Of a DNA stretch of 64,000 nucleotides, positions 25,623-34,198 are shown piece by piece. This DNA is from JAHEKD01 sp965204695. Its GTDB lineage: Bacteria; Pseudomonadota; Gammaproteobacteria; Arenicellales; JAHEKD01. Positions within the stretch are counted from its first letter, which is position 1; each line of letters begins with the position of its first letter. A program made the position numbers and the translations under genes. The notes below the pieces were generated by a model. It was not told the origin of the DNA. It made no database searches and saw nothing but the letters and a program-made list of their open reading frames with translations. The DNA is taken from NCBI GenBank assembly GCA_965204695.1, contig OZ242007.1, forward strand, positions 1,550,001 through 1,614,000, written 5' to 3'.

Positions 25623-27659
25623 TTAGAATTTAAACTTTAAGGTCGCTAAAACTGTGTTTTCGCTACTTGCATCACTATTATGATCTGGATTTTTACGATG
25701 CAAAAAATAAGTCGTCAGTTCAATGTTTCTTCTGGGTTGGAATGAGTAATACGCTTCAAAAGCCTGTTCGCTAGCACTAGGGTTTAAATTGATACGCTCT
25801 TCATTAAAAAACAACGGCTCACCGAAATCTTCACGTCCCTCTGGCACAATTAAATCTGCGCTACCACTTTTTACTTTTAGCGGTCTGGAATAACCTAAAC
25901 CAATCCGATCTTCCGGGCGAAAAATTCCTTGTCCAACTAAGCCTAAACCATAAGAATTACTGCGGATGCTGGAGAAGTTTTGTAAATAACTTTCTTCCCA
26001 ATCATCGACTTTTGTATAACCTTCTGTGTAGTTACCTATGACAGAAAACTTGTCATTAAATTGATACGAACCAGACAGTCCAATTGAAATCGTATTAGAT
26101 TCATCAACACTTAACACGCCGCCGGAAGCACCGCCGAACAAGCTGCCCATTTCACGGATGGAACCCAATTGTAGGCCCACTGCAGCTTTATCTTTTTTAT
26201 ATTTACCTTCAATAACTGCACTGTCACTCTCTAAACCGTATTTGTCCGGCTCCTCGTTTGAGGACAAAGCAAAGCCAAAACCGAAATTATCGCTAAGTTG
26301 GTAACTTGCATGACTGGCAATCCCCTGATCGGTAAAACCCAAATATGGATTGGTAAAAGTACTGGTATATTCAAATCCCGGTGTTGACTTTGTCTGATCT
26401 TGAGCTAATGCAAAGGCACCCAACTCGGTTCGAATACTGTCATTTAGGCTAAATCGATACTTTGTCCCATCGCTGGATTGTTGATAAAAATTCAATTTGG
26501 TTAAATCATCATTGTAGTCATCAATAACATCGCTTGGATCAAGCCGATTATTGATTTCGTCTATTTCATTGAACCCGGATGTCAGGGTTGCATAAGAACT
26601 CAAATCTGCGCCTTGATTGACAACAAAAGTGTCTGTCTTCAATTCCGCTTCCGACAACAGAGAAAATAGATTCGGTGCCGTTTGTTTTGCGCTGATGCGT
26701 TTTGTCATATCAAAAATATAACCGCGATCATATATATCTGTAATAAAAGTATTTTCTAAGCTATCCTCATCCCGGTTTCTTAAAACTCCCCAAGCTATAG
26801 CACCTCCAATTAAAACCGCTGCTACCGCTATTCCTCCTCCACCAGATGAAGATCCTCCTCCTGTATCTATAGGAGCTAATGCAGCCTGAACATTTAATAG
26901 ACCCCTGCCATAGATCGGATCAGTACCCGGATCACCTCTGTCATCAGCCGTGCTTAGTATTATTTCTGCAACCTGCTGAGCAGATAAATTGGGGTTTTGA
27001 GCAAATATTTGGGCCGCAACCGCGGCAACATGTGGCGCTGCGAAAGAGGTTCCTTGAATACCTGAGAATCCATTAAACCCCGGAGCGATTATAAATACCT
27101 CTGCGGAATTACCGGCACGATTTGAATAAGGTGCAATATTACCATTAGCATCCGAAGCACCTACAACGATTGCCCTGCCACCTAGGCTTCTGGCATAGGC
27201 ACCGTCCCGGTTGGGGTCAGATTCGGACTCATTGCCGGCTCTCATAATAGCAAGTTTGCCAGCATTTACCACATTGACCCATTCACTGAAACTACCTGTA
27301 GGGCCGGTCGTTTTAATAACAATTCGAACATCACCGCGAGCAGCGGCTGCTTGCAGGCCTCGGTTGGTAATATTTGTATCTCCGATGAAATTAGGACCCA
27401 CAATTTTGATGGGTAATATTTGCACTCCTGAATATACACTTGACATAACTCTAGCTACTACCGTGCCGTGCGTACTAGCTGTTTGATCTTCTGGATCATC
27501 ATCATTGTTGAAGACATCGAAACCACCAGGAATGACATTGGGTGTTCCGGGCGCAACACCAGAATCAAGTGAAGCCACGACTTGTGCTTGAGAAGGAGTA
27601 GCCGCTAAACAAAGCGACAAGGAAATAAAGATGGATTGAACTAGTTTTCTGAATGACAT
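25623..27659 (-). CDS. Autotransporter-type subtilisin protease with outer-membrane barrel
   Basis: A protein of 678 residues. The signal peptide ends near residue 25 (SQA). The compact S8 domain has Asp32 (SLDSGV), His64 (STHGT), oxyanion Asn143 (AGNES) and Ser205 (GTSFAAP). A Gly/Ser-rich link and a hydrophobic helix (residues about 277-293) follow, then a linker and a C-terminal beta-barrel-like region (about 400-678) of alternating residues ending in Phe, as in outer-membrane proteins. It is probably an outer-membrane-anchored surface protease. The ATG at 27659 is preferred since it follows AAGGTAG; the longer frame starts at TTG. Unusually, the catalytic Asp is six residues after the predicted cleavage site, so no propeptide is visible. 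Confidence 0.85.
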   Translation of the reverse strand: MSFRKLVQSIFISLSLCLAATPSQAQVVASLDSGVAPGTPNVIPGGFDVFNNDDDPEDQTASTHGTVVARVMSSVYSGVQILPIKIVGPNFIGDTNITNRGLQAAAARGDVRIVIKTTGPTGSFSEWVNVVNAGKLAIMRAGNESESDPNRDGAYARSLGGRAIVVGASDANGNIAPYSNRAGNSAEVFIIAPGFNGFSGIQGTSFAAPHVAAVAAQIFAQNPNLSAQQVAEIILSTADDRGDPGTDPIYGRGLLNVQAALAPIDTGGGSSSGGGGIAVAAVLIGGAIAWGVLRNRDEDSLENTFITDIYDRGYIFDMTKRISAKQTAPNLFSLLSEAELKTDTFVVNQGADLSSYATLTSGFNEIDEINNRLDPSDVIDDYNDDLTKLNFYQQSSDGTKYRFSLNDSIRTELGAFALAQDQTKSTPGFEYTSTFTNPYLGFTDQGIASHASYQLSDNFGFGFALSSNEEPDKYGLESDSAVIEGKYKKDKAAVGLQLGSIREMGSLFGGASGGVLSVDESNTISIGLSGSYQFNDKFSVIGNYTEGYTKVDDWEESYLQNFSSIRSNSYGLGLVGQGIFRPEDRIGLGYSRPLKVKSGSADLIVPEGREDFGEPLFFNEERINLNPSASEQAFEAYYSFQPRRNIELTTYFLHRKNPDHNSDASSENTVLATLKFKF

Positions 27660-27721
27660 TAATAAACTACCTTGAATGAGCAAAAAATCTAATTTTAATT
27701 GTGAATGTTCAAATGAGCATC

Positions 27722-27741
27722 CTGATTATAATATAAATCAG
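27722..27741. promoter_or_regulatory. Inverted repeat and -10-like element upstream of the autotransporter
   Basis: CTGATT (27722-27727) and AATCAG (27736-27741) flank ATAATATA. Read on the minus strand the interior gives a perfect TATAAT hexamer about 65 bases before the ATG at 27659. I see no good -35. It may be an operator or a chance AT-rich palindrome. Confidence 0.35.
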
Positions 27742-27783
27742 ACCAACTCATAGTAAGGATAAACGTGAATTTAGATGAGGTTA

Positions 27784-29379
27784 TTATTCGTTAAAAAAGC
27801 GCTTCTCATCCTCAAAATCCGGTTTAGTTCCGCGCGCCTGGTAGATTCGATCAGAACAATAATTCAACAACTCAGAATTAACCTTTTGATCGCTTGCCAA
27901 GAAAGTTCTTCTCGCTAGAAAGTCACTCAACTTTTCAACCTGCCCCTTGTCCAGTTCATATTGCAGTTGTGCCTTAATAGTATTATTTGACCCTGGAATC
28001 TGATCGGCCAGTTCTTGGTCGCTCTGGCAATATTCCAAAACTGAATCTATTTCCCCGCCATAAACGCTTATCAGTTGATCGAAAGTATCTCGATCCAATC
28101 GTTGGTCGTACTTTTGCGTAGGCTCTTTGTTTTGATCATTTGCACCAATAAGTAAATGCTCAGCAGAAATGGATTGTCTAATTTTTAAATGGTTTGATCC
28201 GGATAATTTATCGATTACCTGCTCAGCAATGGCTCGGCAAGTTGTGTATTTGGTTGGAATAACCGCGAACAAATTCAGTTGATCGTCAGGCTTTGATAGT
28301 AAATCTGTTTCCTTCAAATCGTCATTCGGATCACTTTTTTCGCCTTTAACTGGTAATAGCCCATGATGAATCTGGCTAAGATCATCTAAATTAAGATTTA
28401 TTTGTGGGTAAGTAGAATTAACCTCATTGAGGCAGAATTCAATCTGCTGTGTATTTGGCTGTTGTGACCTTTCAGTTTGGGAATCAATATTGAAATACCA
28501 GGTTCCAAATAATGTTTTGTCTCGCCAGGGTGCTGCAAATAACAAGCGATTTGAGCTGCTGGTATTTTTCTGTGCAAACCCGCTTTGTAAACCAATTGCG
28601 GTGTCTTCATAGTGATGATTTACAACTAAGTTCATGGCCATGCAGAAATCAGGATAATCGGTACTGTCAAAATTAAAACCGGAAATATTCTCAGCTGTTT
28701 TTGCGGCGCTACAGAATATAACGTTATCTGCTGAAACATGATATTCCGTCTGCTTGATCTGGCACTTAAGGTTTAGCTGAAACTGATTTTTATTGATAAC
28801 CGCTAATGATTCAGCTTTGAGGTAATTAAACGCATCTGCCCCGGCATTTTGTGCTGTTTTAACAAAAGCCAGTCCGAGTCTTTCAGCATGTTGCACTTGT
28901 GCGTCGTACCAAAGCCCCGCGCCCGTTACAGTTTCATCATTAATTACTTGTGCGTATTGATTTAGCTCACTTTTTGAAATCCAACGTGCTTTGGGTAATT
29001 TTCTACCAGGACAAGTGATGGCTTTTATCAGATTATATAAACCAAAACCTGTACTAACAGCCAATCTAGATCGTTTCAGCTTTCTCTCAGTAGGCAGAAG
29101 GCAGGGCAATTGTTTTATTAAGTGTGGCGCAATTTTTAATAAAACCTCTTGTTCTCTAGCAGATCGTATAGTTCTGGCTAAATCTAAAGTTTGTAAATAA
29201 CGAATCCCACCGTGAATTGTTTTTAGAGAGTTGGCTGAAGTTTGTGAGCAATAATCCTCAGCTTCAACCAGTAATGTGTTTAATCCCCGGCTCTGTGCCT
29301 CCCACACCATGGCACAACCCTGTATACCACCACCTACAATGACTAGATCATAGTGAGATTTTACATTTAGTTCACGCAA
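27784..29379 (-). CDS. GlpD-like FAD-dependent dehydrogenase
   Basis: A protein of 531 residues with the FAD-binding Rossmann motif YDLVIVGGGIQGCAM at about residues 10-24. The block TSANSLKTIHGGIRYLQ matches the SS-x-x-S-x-K-x-x-HGGLRYLE region of sn-glycerol-3-phosphate dehydrogenase (GlpD/GlpA family). The C-terminal alpha-helical half resembles the family cap. The usual reaction is glycerol-3-phosphate to DHAP with electrons to quinone. The substrate here may differ, given the location between a GT4 gene and an autotransporter. The start is TTG with AAAGG nine bases upstream. The preceding GT4 gene ends 6 bases upstream. Confidence 0.75.
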   Translation of the reverse strand: MRELNVKSHYDLVIVGGGIQGCAMVWEAQSRGLNTLLVEAEDYCSQTSANSLKTIHGGIRYLQTLDLARTIRSAREQEVLLKIAPHLIKQLPCLLPTERKLKRSRLAVSTGFGLYNLIKAITCPGRKLPKARWISKSELNQYAQVINDETVTGAGLWYDAQVQHAERLGLAFVKTAQNAGADAFNYLKAESLAVINKNQFQLNLKCQIKQTEYHVSADNVIFCSAAKTAENISGFNFDSTDYPDFCMAMNLVVNHHYEDTAIGLQSGFAQKNTSSSNRLLFAAPWRDKTLFGTWYFNIDSQTERSQQPNTQQIEFCLNEVNSTYPQINLNLDDLSQIHHGLLPVKGEKSDPNDDLKETDLLSKPDDQLNLFAVIPTKYTTCRAIAEQVIDKLSGSNHLKIRQSISAEHLLIGANDQNKEPTQKYDQRLDRDTFDQLISVYGGEIDSVLEYCQSDQELADQIPGSNNTIKAQLQYELDKGQVEKLSDFLARRTFLASDQKVNSELLNYCSDRIYQARGTKPDFEDEKRFFNE

Positions 29380-29384
29380 AGTAT

Positions 29385-30554
29385 CTAACCTTTGCCTAAC
29401 TGCTGAGCAATGGTATCGTAAATCAAGTTCACTGTATTGGTAAAAGCTTCCAAACTATGCTCGCGTTCGATAAACGCCTTTGCCTGCTCAGCCTTGGTGT
29501 CCGCTAACTCAGAATTACTGACTAATTCATTCATTAGCTGCGCAAAATCTGAGGGTGTTGGTTCAGCTAAAAAAGCTATTTCAGAATTCATCACTTGAGT
29601 ATGTGTCGGTAAAGCCGTAGCCAACAAGGGAACACCCGATCCCAAATAAGAATAAACCTTCATGGGAGTATTAATTCCTTTTATCCGCGGCGACAATAGA
29701 AAATCAGCCTGTTCCAGGTAAGCACCCATGTCTTGTATCGGTCTTGGCCCTAAGAATTTAATATATTCACTTAAGCCCAAATCATTGGCTTTTTGTGTGT
29801 AGTGATCAATATCTTGTGATTTACCACCGATAATCAATAAACAAACGTGCTGATTTTTTTTGGTGTAGACAACCAAACTATCAATCAGCAAATCAATGCC
29901 TTGATAAACCTCCAAATTACCAATATACAAGCCGATTTTTTGATTCGGCCCAACTAGTTCACGCAAATCGTCGATCTGGTTGCCCGATTTTTCACTCGAA
30001 ATCAATGAGATGTCTTTGAGTAAATAAATATCGTCAGATTTATAGTTGTAAGCATAATCAGTAATAGCTTGGCACACGGCCACGGCTGCTTGGCTATTCT
30101 TAATAGTCTTACCTTCAAAATAACGCACTAAAGGCACGATTAGTTTAAATTTATCGCTCTTTTCTAACAGTTGTTCGGTAATTACTGAATCCATATCATA
30201 GACATAAGGGACTTTACTGAACGGTTTACAAAACATCGCCAGCGTTGCCGACTCTTCGACCGCATGGATCAAATCGTAGTTATTTTTTCTTAGCATGCTG
30301 ATCATCTTGAAAAATAAGATCAGGTCACAATACAATTTTTTAATAGAAAACCCGGGTGAGATTCCTCTAATCTTTAGCACTGGATTAATTCTATGCACGG
30401 TTGCATTGGGATACTCTTTGTTTTCACCTTCGTGAAACGTCAAAATATCAACTTGATCACCCCTTTCACTTAATGCTTTGACGAGTAAATCAACCGCTAT
30501 AGGCGTCCCTCTTTCCTGATAAAACGGATGTGGTGCTAATAACAATATTCGCAT
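29385..30554 (-). CDS. GT4-family glycosyltransferase
   Basis: A GT-B glycosyltransferase of 389 residues. The N-terminal donor-acceptor region starts MRILLLAPHPFYQERGTP, as in WbuB-like sugar transferases. The C-terminal domain has IGLYIGNLEVYQGIDLLI and SPRIKGINTPMKVYSYLGSGVPLLAT, the common GN-P-K-Y-E-Y variant of the GT4 nucleotide-sugar site. It likely acts on the cytosolic membrane face. The ATG at 30554 lies 4 bases after the yfhO stop, which removes an overlap of the longer frame. It is followed 6 bases later by the GlpD-like gene, suggesting one transcript with both. Confidence 0.85.
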   Translation of the reverse strand: MRILLLAPHPFYQERGTPIAVDLLVKALSERGDQVDILTFHEGENKEYPNATVHRINPVLKIRGISPGFSIKKLYCDLILFFKMISMLRKNNYDLIHAVEESATLAMFCKPFSKVPYVYDMDSVITEQLLEKSDKFKLIVPLVRYFEGKTIKNSQAAVAVCQAITDYAYNYKSDDIYLLKDISLISSEKSGNQIDDLRELVGPNQKIGLYIGNLEVYQGIDLLIDSLVVYTKKNQHVCLLIIGGKSQDIDHYTQKANDLGLSEYIKFLGPRPIQDMGAYLEQADFLLSPRIKGINTPMKVYSYLGSGVPLLATALPTHTQVMNSEIAFLAEPTPSDFAQLMNELVSNSELADTKAEQAKAFIEREHSLEAFTNTVNLIYDTIAQQLGKG

Positions 30555-30558
30555 TGTT

Positions 30559-33021
30559 CTAATCTTGAATCTGTACCACAGGCGGTTTTTCCGGAACATC
30601 TGTATTCATAACCCCTGGAATGGACATCAGATTTTTGCCGATTAATAATATTCCAAACAAAAGAAATACCGGTTTTTGCCAACCATTACTAAATCGGCTT
30701 AAGCCAACCCAAATGCAAACAAATCCCAATGTTATTAACAAGATGGCTGCCAAAGTTAGCTTTTGATTAATAAATTCAAGTTTAATGTGGCTTGTACCCG
30801 GATCCACCTTAACAGCCATAAATGTATAGTTAGCCTTAATAATTTCAGCTTCAGTGTCATTTACAGATGCCGTCCAATACTGATGATAATTTGTTGGAAT
30901 AAAGACTAAAGTCGCTTCATCTGTGTTTACATCAAATTCAAGCTTGCTCGAATAGACTTTTAGATTTGAGACTTCACAATTTTCAGTTAGTTTCTCATCC
31001 GCTAACACAGGTTGCGCTAAAACCACCGGGCGTTCAAGCATTTTAGCCAGTTTGGCAAATTGATGAGGTATTTCAAGGATGGTTGCGTTAGCGATTTGAT
31101 CTGAAGCACAATATGCTCGCTGCTGGTGATTTTTGACCTTATACAAAACTTCCGTCTTGTTTTCATAGATAGGCTCCAAATGATCGCTTTGTAAGCCCAG
31201 ATTCGAGACAACGTAGCGGGTATTGAGCAGGGGCAAAATCTGCAATTGACCTTCAAACAAAAACAAGATGCCATTTAACGTAACGTGAATTTTCCGATAA
31301 GCTTCCCGCATAAAATACAGATAATCGCTGGGAGCAGTTGTTTCATACCCTCCCAATGTCGATAAATCATAATAACTCAAAATATTATGATGATAACCCG
31401 TGTGATTCATCAACAAAGCCGTGCGAAAGTCACCATCAGTATTGCGAATTGTTTTAATAATTTGATTTTCCGGAAAATGTTTATCTTCAGCTATTCGGGT
31501 ATTAAAGTTATAGCCAGTGACCACCAATTCAGAAAATGTCAGTACGATTGCTAATGGAATAATGAATTGATGCTTTTTGAACTTCGCCAGGCAAATGCTG
31601 ACAAGTAAAAACATTCCAAGATAAATCATCCATGGAATAAACTCTTTTAGTTTTAAAAGATTACCATACGTAATTTCACCTATCCCCAGCCATAACAGGA
31701 TTAACCCTAGGGCGGCTATCACTGCCAAGTAATTTTTATTGCGTAAATCATCCAGCAAATACTTCGCACCATAGGCAGACAATATGATAGCCATAAAAAG
31801 CACTAAGGTAATTATCCGGCCATAAGAACCTGAACCGGCGAAAGGAATCATATTAAGCAGACTGATAATAAGCGGATTGCGATTAAACAAGGCTGTACAT
31901 AGAAAAAACATAATCGCCATGACAATCACCAACCGGTCTTTTGCTATGAATCCCCGAATCAGTCCGTAGACGCTAAGATATAGACAAATCAGACCGAAAT
32001 AGACCTGAAATTCGACCACATTACTACGTAATATTTCCTTAATTGGAGGTATCCGGCCCAGTTCCCCCAAATAATTCGGCATTAAAAACCGAATCACATC
32101 CAGACTGTTAGGGAAAATATCCTTTGCCAGCTGAATCAGTGATGCGGCTGAAATGTCTAAAGCATAACGGTTGTATCTGAAGTCCTGTGTACCGCGTAGA
32201 CCCTCGGCAATTTCCTGTGCTTGCCATAGAGCATCCGGTAACAGCAATGCCCCGGCACATAGGTATATGAGATGTATCCACAGCCAATTTTTTAATTTAT
32301 CGGCCCAAGTGCTTTGTTGGACAATTAGCACGTAAAAAGTATTGAATGCCCCTATAAACAAAAACGTATAGAGCACAATTTGAGTGTAGCCACTAGTATA
32401 AAACAGCACCACGGTAACAATTAGGCCTAATAAGCCTGCGAGATTGGCTCGATTTTTTAATACAAATAAATTCAAGCTTAGCAGTAGCGGCAGCCAGAGT
32501 TGTGTGGCTAAATGCTGAGGGAACAGCAACCAGGCGATTTGATGCATGTTATAGGTCCAGGCGATAGCACCCAATACTGCTGCCGAGGCAGGCAGTGAAA
32601 GCTGGACCAAAAATACATACATAAAAATACCGGCCAGTAACAACCTGAACCAGGTCGAAAAATCCAATGCATTAGGAATATCCATAAAAAGCTGGAACAG
32701 GCTGGTCGAAAAAATCCCTGTACCTTGCCCTACCGTTGGTTTGCCACTAAAAATATGTGGCAAATACTGAACGTTATAACCGTGCTTGGTGCCCTCCCAG
32801 AATTCTTTTTTATAGGGATAATGCGCCGTCGGTGAATCAGACAGCATAGTGTTTTCTGCTTTGTTTTTGCCGAACTCGACACTCCAGGAAGGCTTTTCCA
32901 GCAGGAAATCGAATGCACTTAAATGCTTGTTCAAAAACAGAACATCAAACAAATAGCCTGTTGCACAAACAAATAGAAAAAGGATCGCGAACAGATGGGT
33001 TCGTTTTTGAATATGCTGCAT
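30559..33021 (-). CDS. YfhO family membrane protein (GT-C-like)
   Basis: A large polytopic protein of 820 residues with about 13 hydrophobic segments and a periplasmic C-terminal domain (about residues 520-760) before a final pair of helices. Segments such as DSPTAHYPYKKEFWEGTKHG and the later RYVVSNLGL and TFMAVKVDPGTSHIKLEF fit PF09586 (YfhO), which in Firmicutes is needed to glycosylate lipoteichoic acid. In Gram-negatives its acceptor is not known. It sits 4 bases before the GT4 gene and is divergent from the flippase-like gene, so this protein probably heads the minus-strand transcript. Confidence 0.75.
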   Translation of the reverse strand: MQHIQKRTHLFAILFLFVCATGYLFDVLFLNKHLSAFDFLLEKPSWSVEFGKNKAENTMLSDSPTAHYPYKKEFWEGTKHGYNVQYLPHIFSGKPTVGQGTGIFSTSLFQLFMDIPNALDFSTWFRLLLAGIFMYVFLVQLSLPASAAVLGAIAWTYNMHQIAWLLFPQHLATQLWLPLLLSLNLFVLKNRANLAGLLGLIVTVVLFYTSGYTQIVLYTFLFIGAFNTFYVLIVQQSTWADKLKNWLWIHLIYLCAGALLLPDALWQAQEIAEGLRGTQDFRYNRYALDISAASLIQLAKDIFPNSLDVIRFLMPNYLGELGRIPPIKEILRSNVVEFQVYFGLICLYLSVYGLIRGFIAKDRLVIVMAIMFFLCTALFNRNPLIISLLNMIPFAGSGSYGRIITLVLFMAIILSAYGAKYLLDDLRNKNYLAVIAALGLILLWLGIGEITYGNLLKLKEFIPWMIYLGMFLLVSICLAKFKKHQFIIPLAIVLTFSELVVTGYNFNTRIAEDKHFPENQIIKTIRNTDGDFRTALLMNHTGYHHNILSYYDLSTLGGYETTAPSDYLYFMREAYRKIHVTLNGILFLFEGQLQILPLLNTRYVVSNLGLQSDHLEPIYENKTEVLYKVKNHQQRAYCASDQIANATILEIPHQFAKLAKMLERPVVLAQPVLADEKLTENCEVSNLKVYSSKLEFDVNTDEATLVFIPTNYHQYWTASVNDTEAEIIKANYTFMAVKVDPGTSHIKLEFINQKLTLAAILLITLGFVCIWVGLSRFSNGWQKPVFLLFGILLIGKNLMSIPGVMNTDVPEKPPVVQIQD

Positions 33022-33069
33022 CCAGTGCCTTATTTATCGATTGTTCGCTTGGGTATTAAATGACACGAA

Positions 33070-33140
33070 ATTATATATTGACTGCCTGCTAAACGATACT
33101 CGCATCAGGTCGAATAAAACTCAGTTTAGCAGTGTATAAT
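33070..33140. promoter_or_regulatory. Divergent control region with paired -10 elements and inverted repeat
   Basis: A perfect TATAAT faces each way: minus at 33075-33070 and plus at 33135-33140. Between them CTGCTAAAC (33086-33094) and GTTTAGCAG (33124-33132) form a 9-bp inverted repeat with a 29-bp gap, each arm next to a -10. I do not see good -35 hexamers, so an activator or repressor is a reasonable guess. Confidence 0.45.
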
Positions 33141-33169
33141 CGCCAGCAATTTATCCGCACAACCTTTGT

Positions 33170-34126
33170 ATGGCTGATTTCAATGCTAAACGATTAATTC
33201 AAATTGTAGTTACAATTTTATTGATTGTTTATGTGTGCTATTCAGCCGGAATTTTTTCTGCCGAAGGTCGACAGCAATTTAAGGATATGCTGGTGGATGT
33301 TAACTGGACTTTTATTTGGCTATCACTGCTGGTTTCAGTTGTTCAAAATCTCATCAGCATCCGTAAATGGCATATTGTGGTCATCGCCAAAAAACTGATC
33401 GGCAATTTTTGGCTACTGCTGAAATATTTATACGTCAGTCGGCTCTATAATTTGATTCTCCCAACCAGTATGGGCGGTGATGTAATACGCATTTATCGCC
33501 TAGGCAAAGTTAACAATAGCATTGAAAAAGCGGCAGCATCGGTTTTTGTCGAACGTTTTACCGGAATGCTGGTGCTGTTAATTCTGGCCGCGGTTTCATT
33601 CGCATTCATGGCAAAAGCAGATACAAAATTGTTCGCACTGAGCTTTGCTTTTGTGTTGCTGGTGACCTTGATCTTGGGCTGGGCTGCGACAGATAACCGC
33701 TTTGTGAAATTGCTTAAGCATATTGCTGATCGGACTAATGTTTCATTTATTCTCAAAATTGCAGACAAATTTGATGAATTTCAAAAGTCCATTCGTGAAG
33801 TCAGCAAAGATAAAAGTTTTTTGCTGCGCTTATTCGGTTATTCGGTCATCTTTTACATACTGGCAGTGCTGAGCGTTTGGGTTAGCGCTCTGGCCTTTGA
33901 GCAAAATGTGTCAATCATACACATGATTATTGCAGTGCCGGTGATTATGCTAATCATGAATTTGCCTGTCTCGATCGGTGGTCTGGGACTGATGGAAGCC
34001 TCCTACACTGTCTCTTTTGAACTGCTGGGCTACTCGGCTGAACTTGGCTTAATTACCGCATTGGTAATGCGAGCTAAAGCTTTGCTGGATGGATTAATCG
34101 GTGGTTTATTTGAACTTAAATCCTGA
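33170..34126 (+). CDS. LPG synthase/flippase-type membrane protein (PF03706)
   Basis: A protein of 318 residues with about eight transmembrane helices, matching the lysylphosphatidylglycerol synthase TM region family. Signatures are SIRKWHIVV, the LYVSRLYNLILPTSMGGDVIRIYRL block, AAASVFVERFTG and SIGGLGLMEASYT. The MprF version flips modified phospholipids; other members act with glycosyltransferases in lipid-linked sugar pathways. No LPG synthase catalytic domain is attached. It is the first gene of a seven-gene plus-strand run, so lipid-linked intermediate flipping is a reasonable guess. Confidence 0.8.
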   Translation: MADFNAKRLIQIVVTILLIVYVCYSAGIFSAEGRQQFKDMLVDVNWTFIWLSLLVSVVQNLISIRKWHIVVIAKKLIGNFWLLLKYLYVSRLYNLILPTSMGGDVIRIYRLGKVNNSIEKAAASVFVERFTGMLVLLILAAVSFAFMAKADTKLFALSFAFVLLVTLILGWAATDNRFVKLLKHIADRTNVSFILKIADKFDEFQKSIREVSKDKSFLLRLFGYSVIFYILAVLSVWVSALAFEQNVSIIHMIIAVPVIMLIMNLPVSIGGLGLMEASYTVSFELLGYSAELGLITALVMRAKALLDGLIGGLFELKS

Positions 34127-34198
34127 TAATCGAACACGCTTGGATTACAATAACGCCCTTTCTTAATCCCACTTTGACCATATCTATAAATCAGCGAA

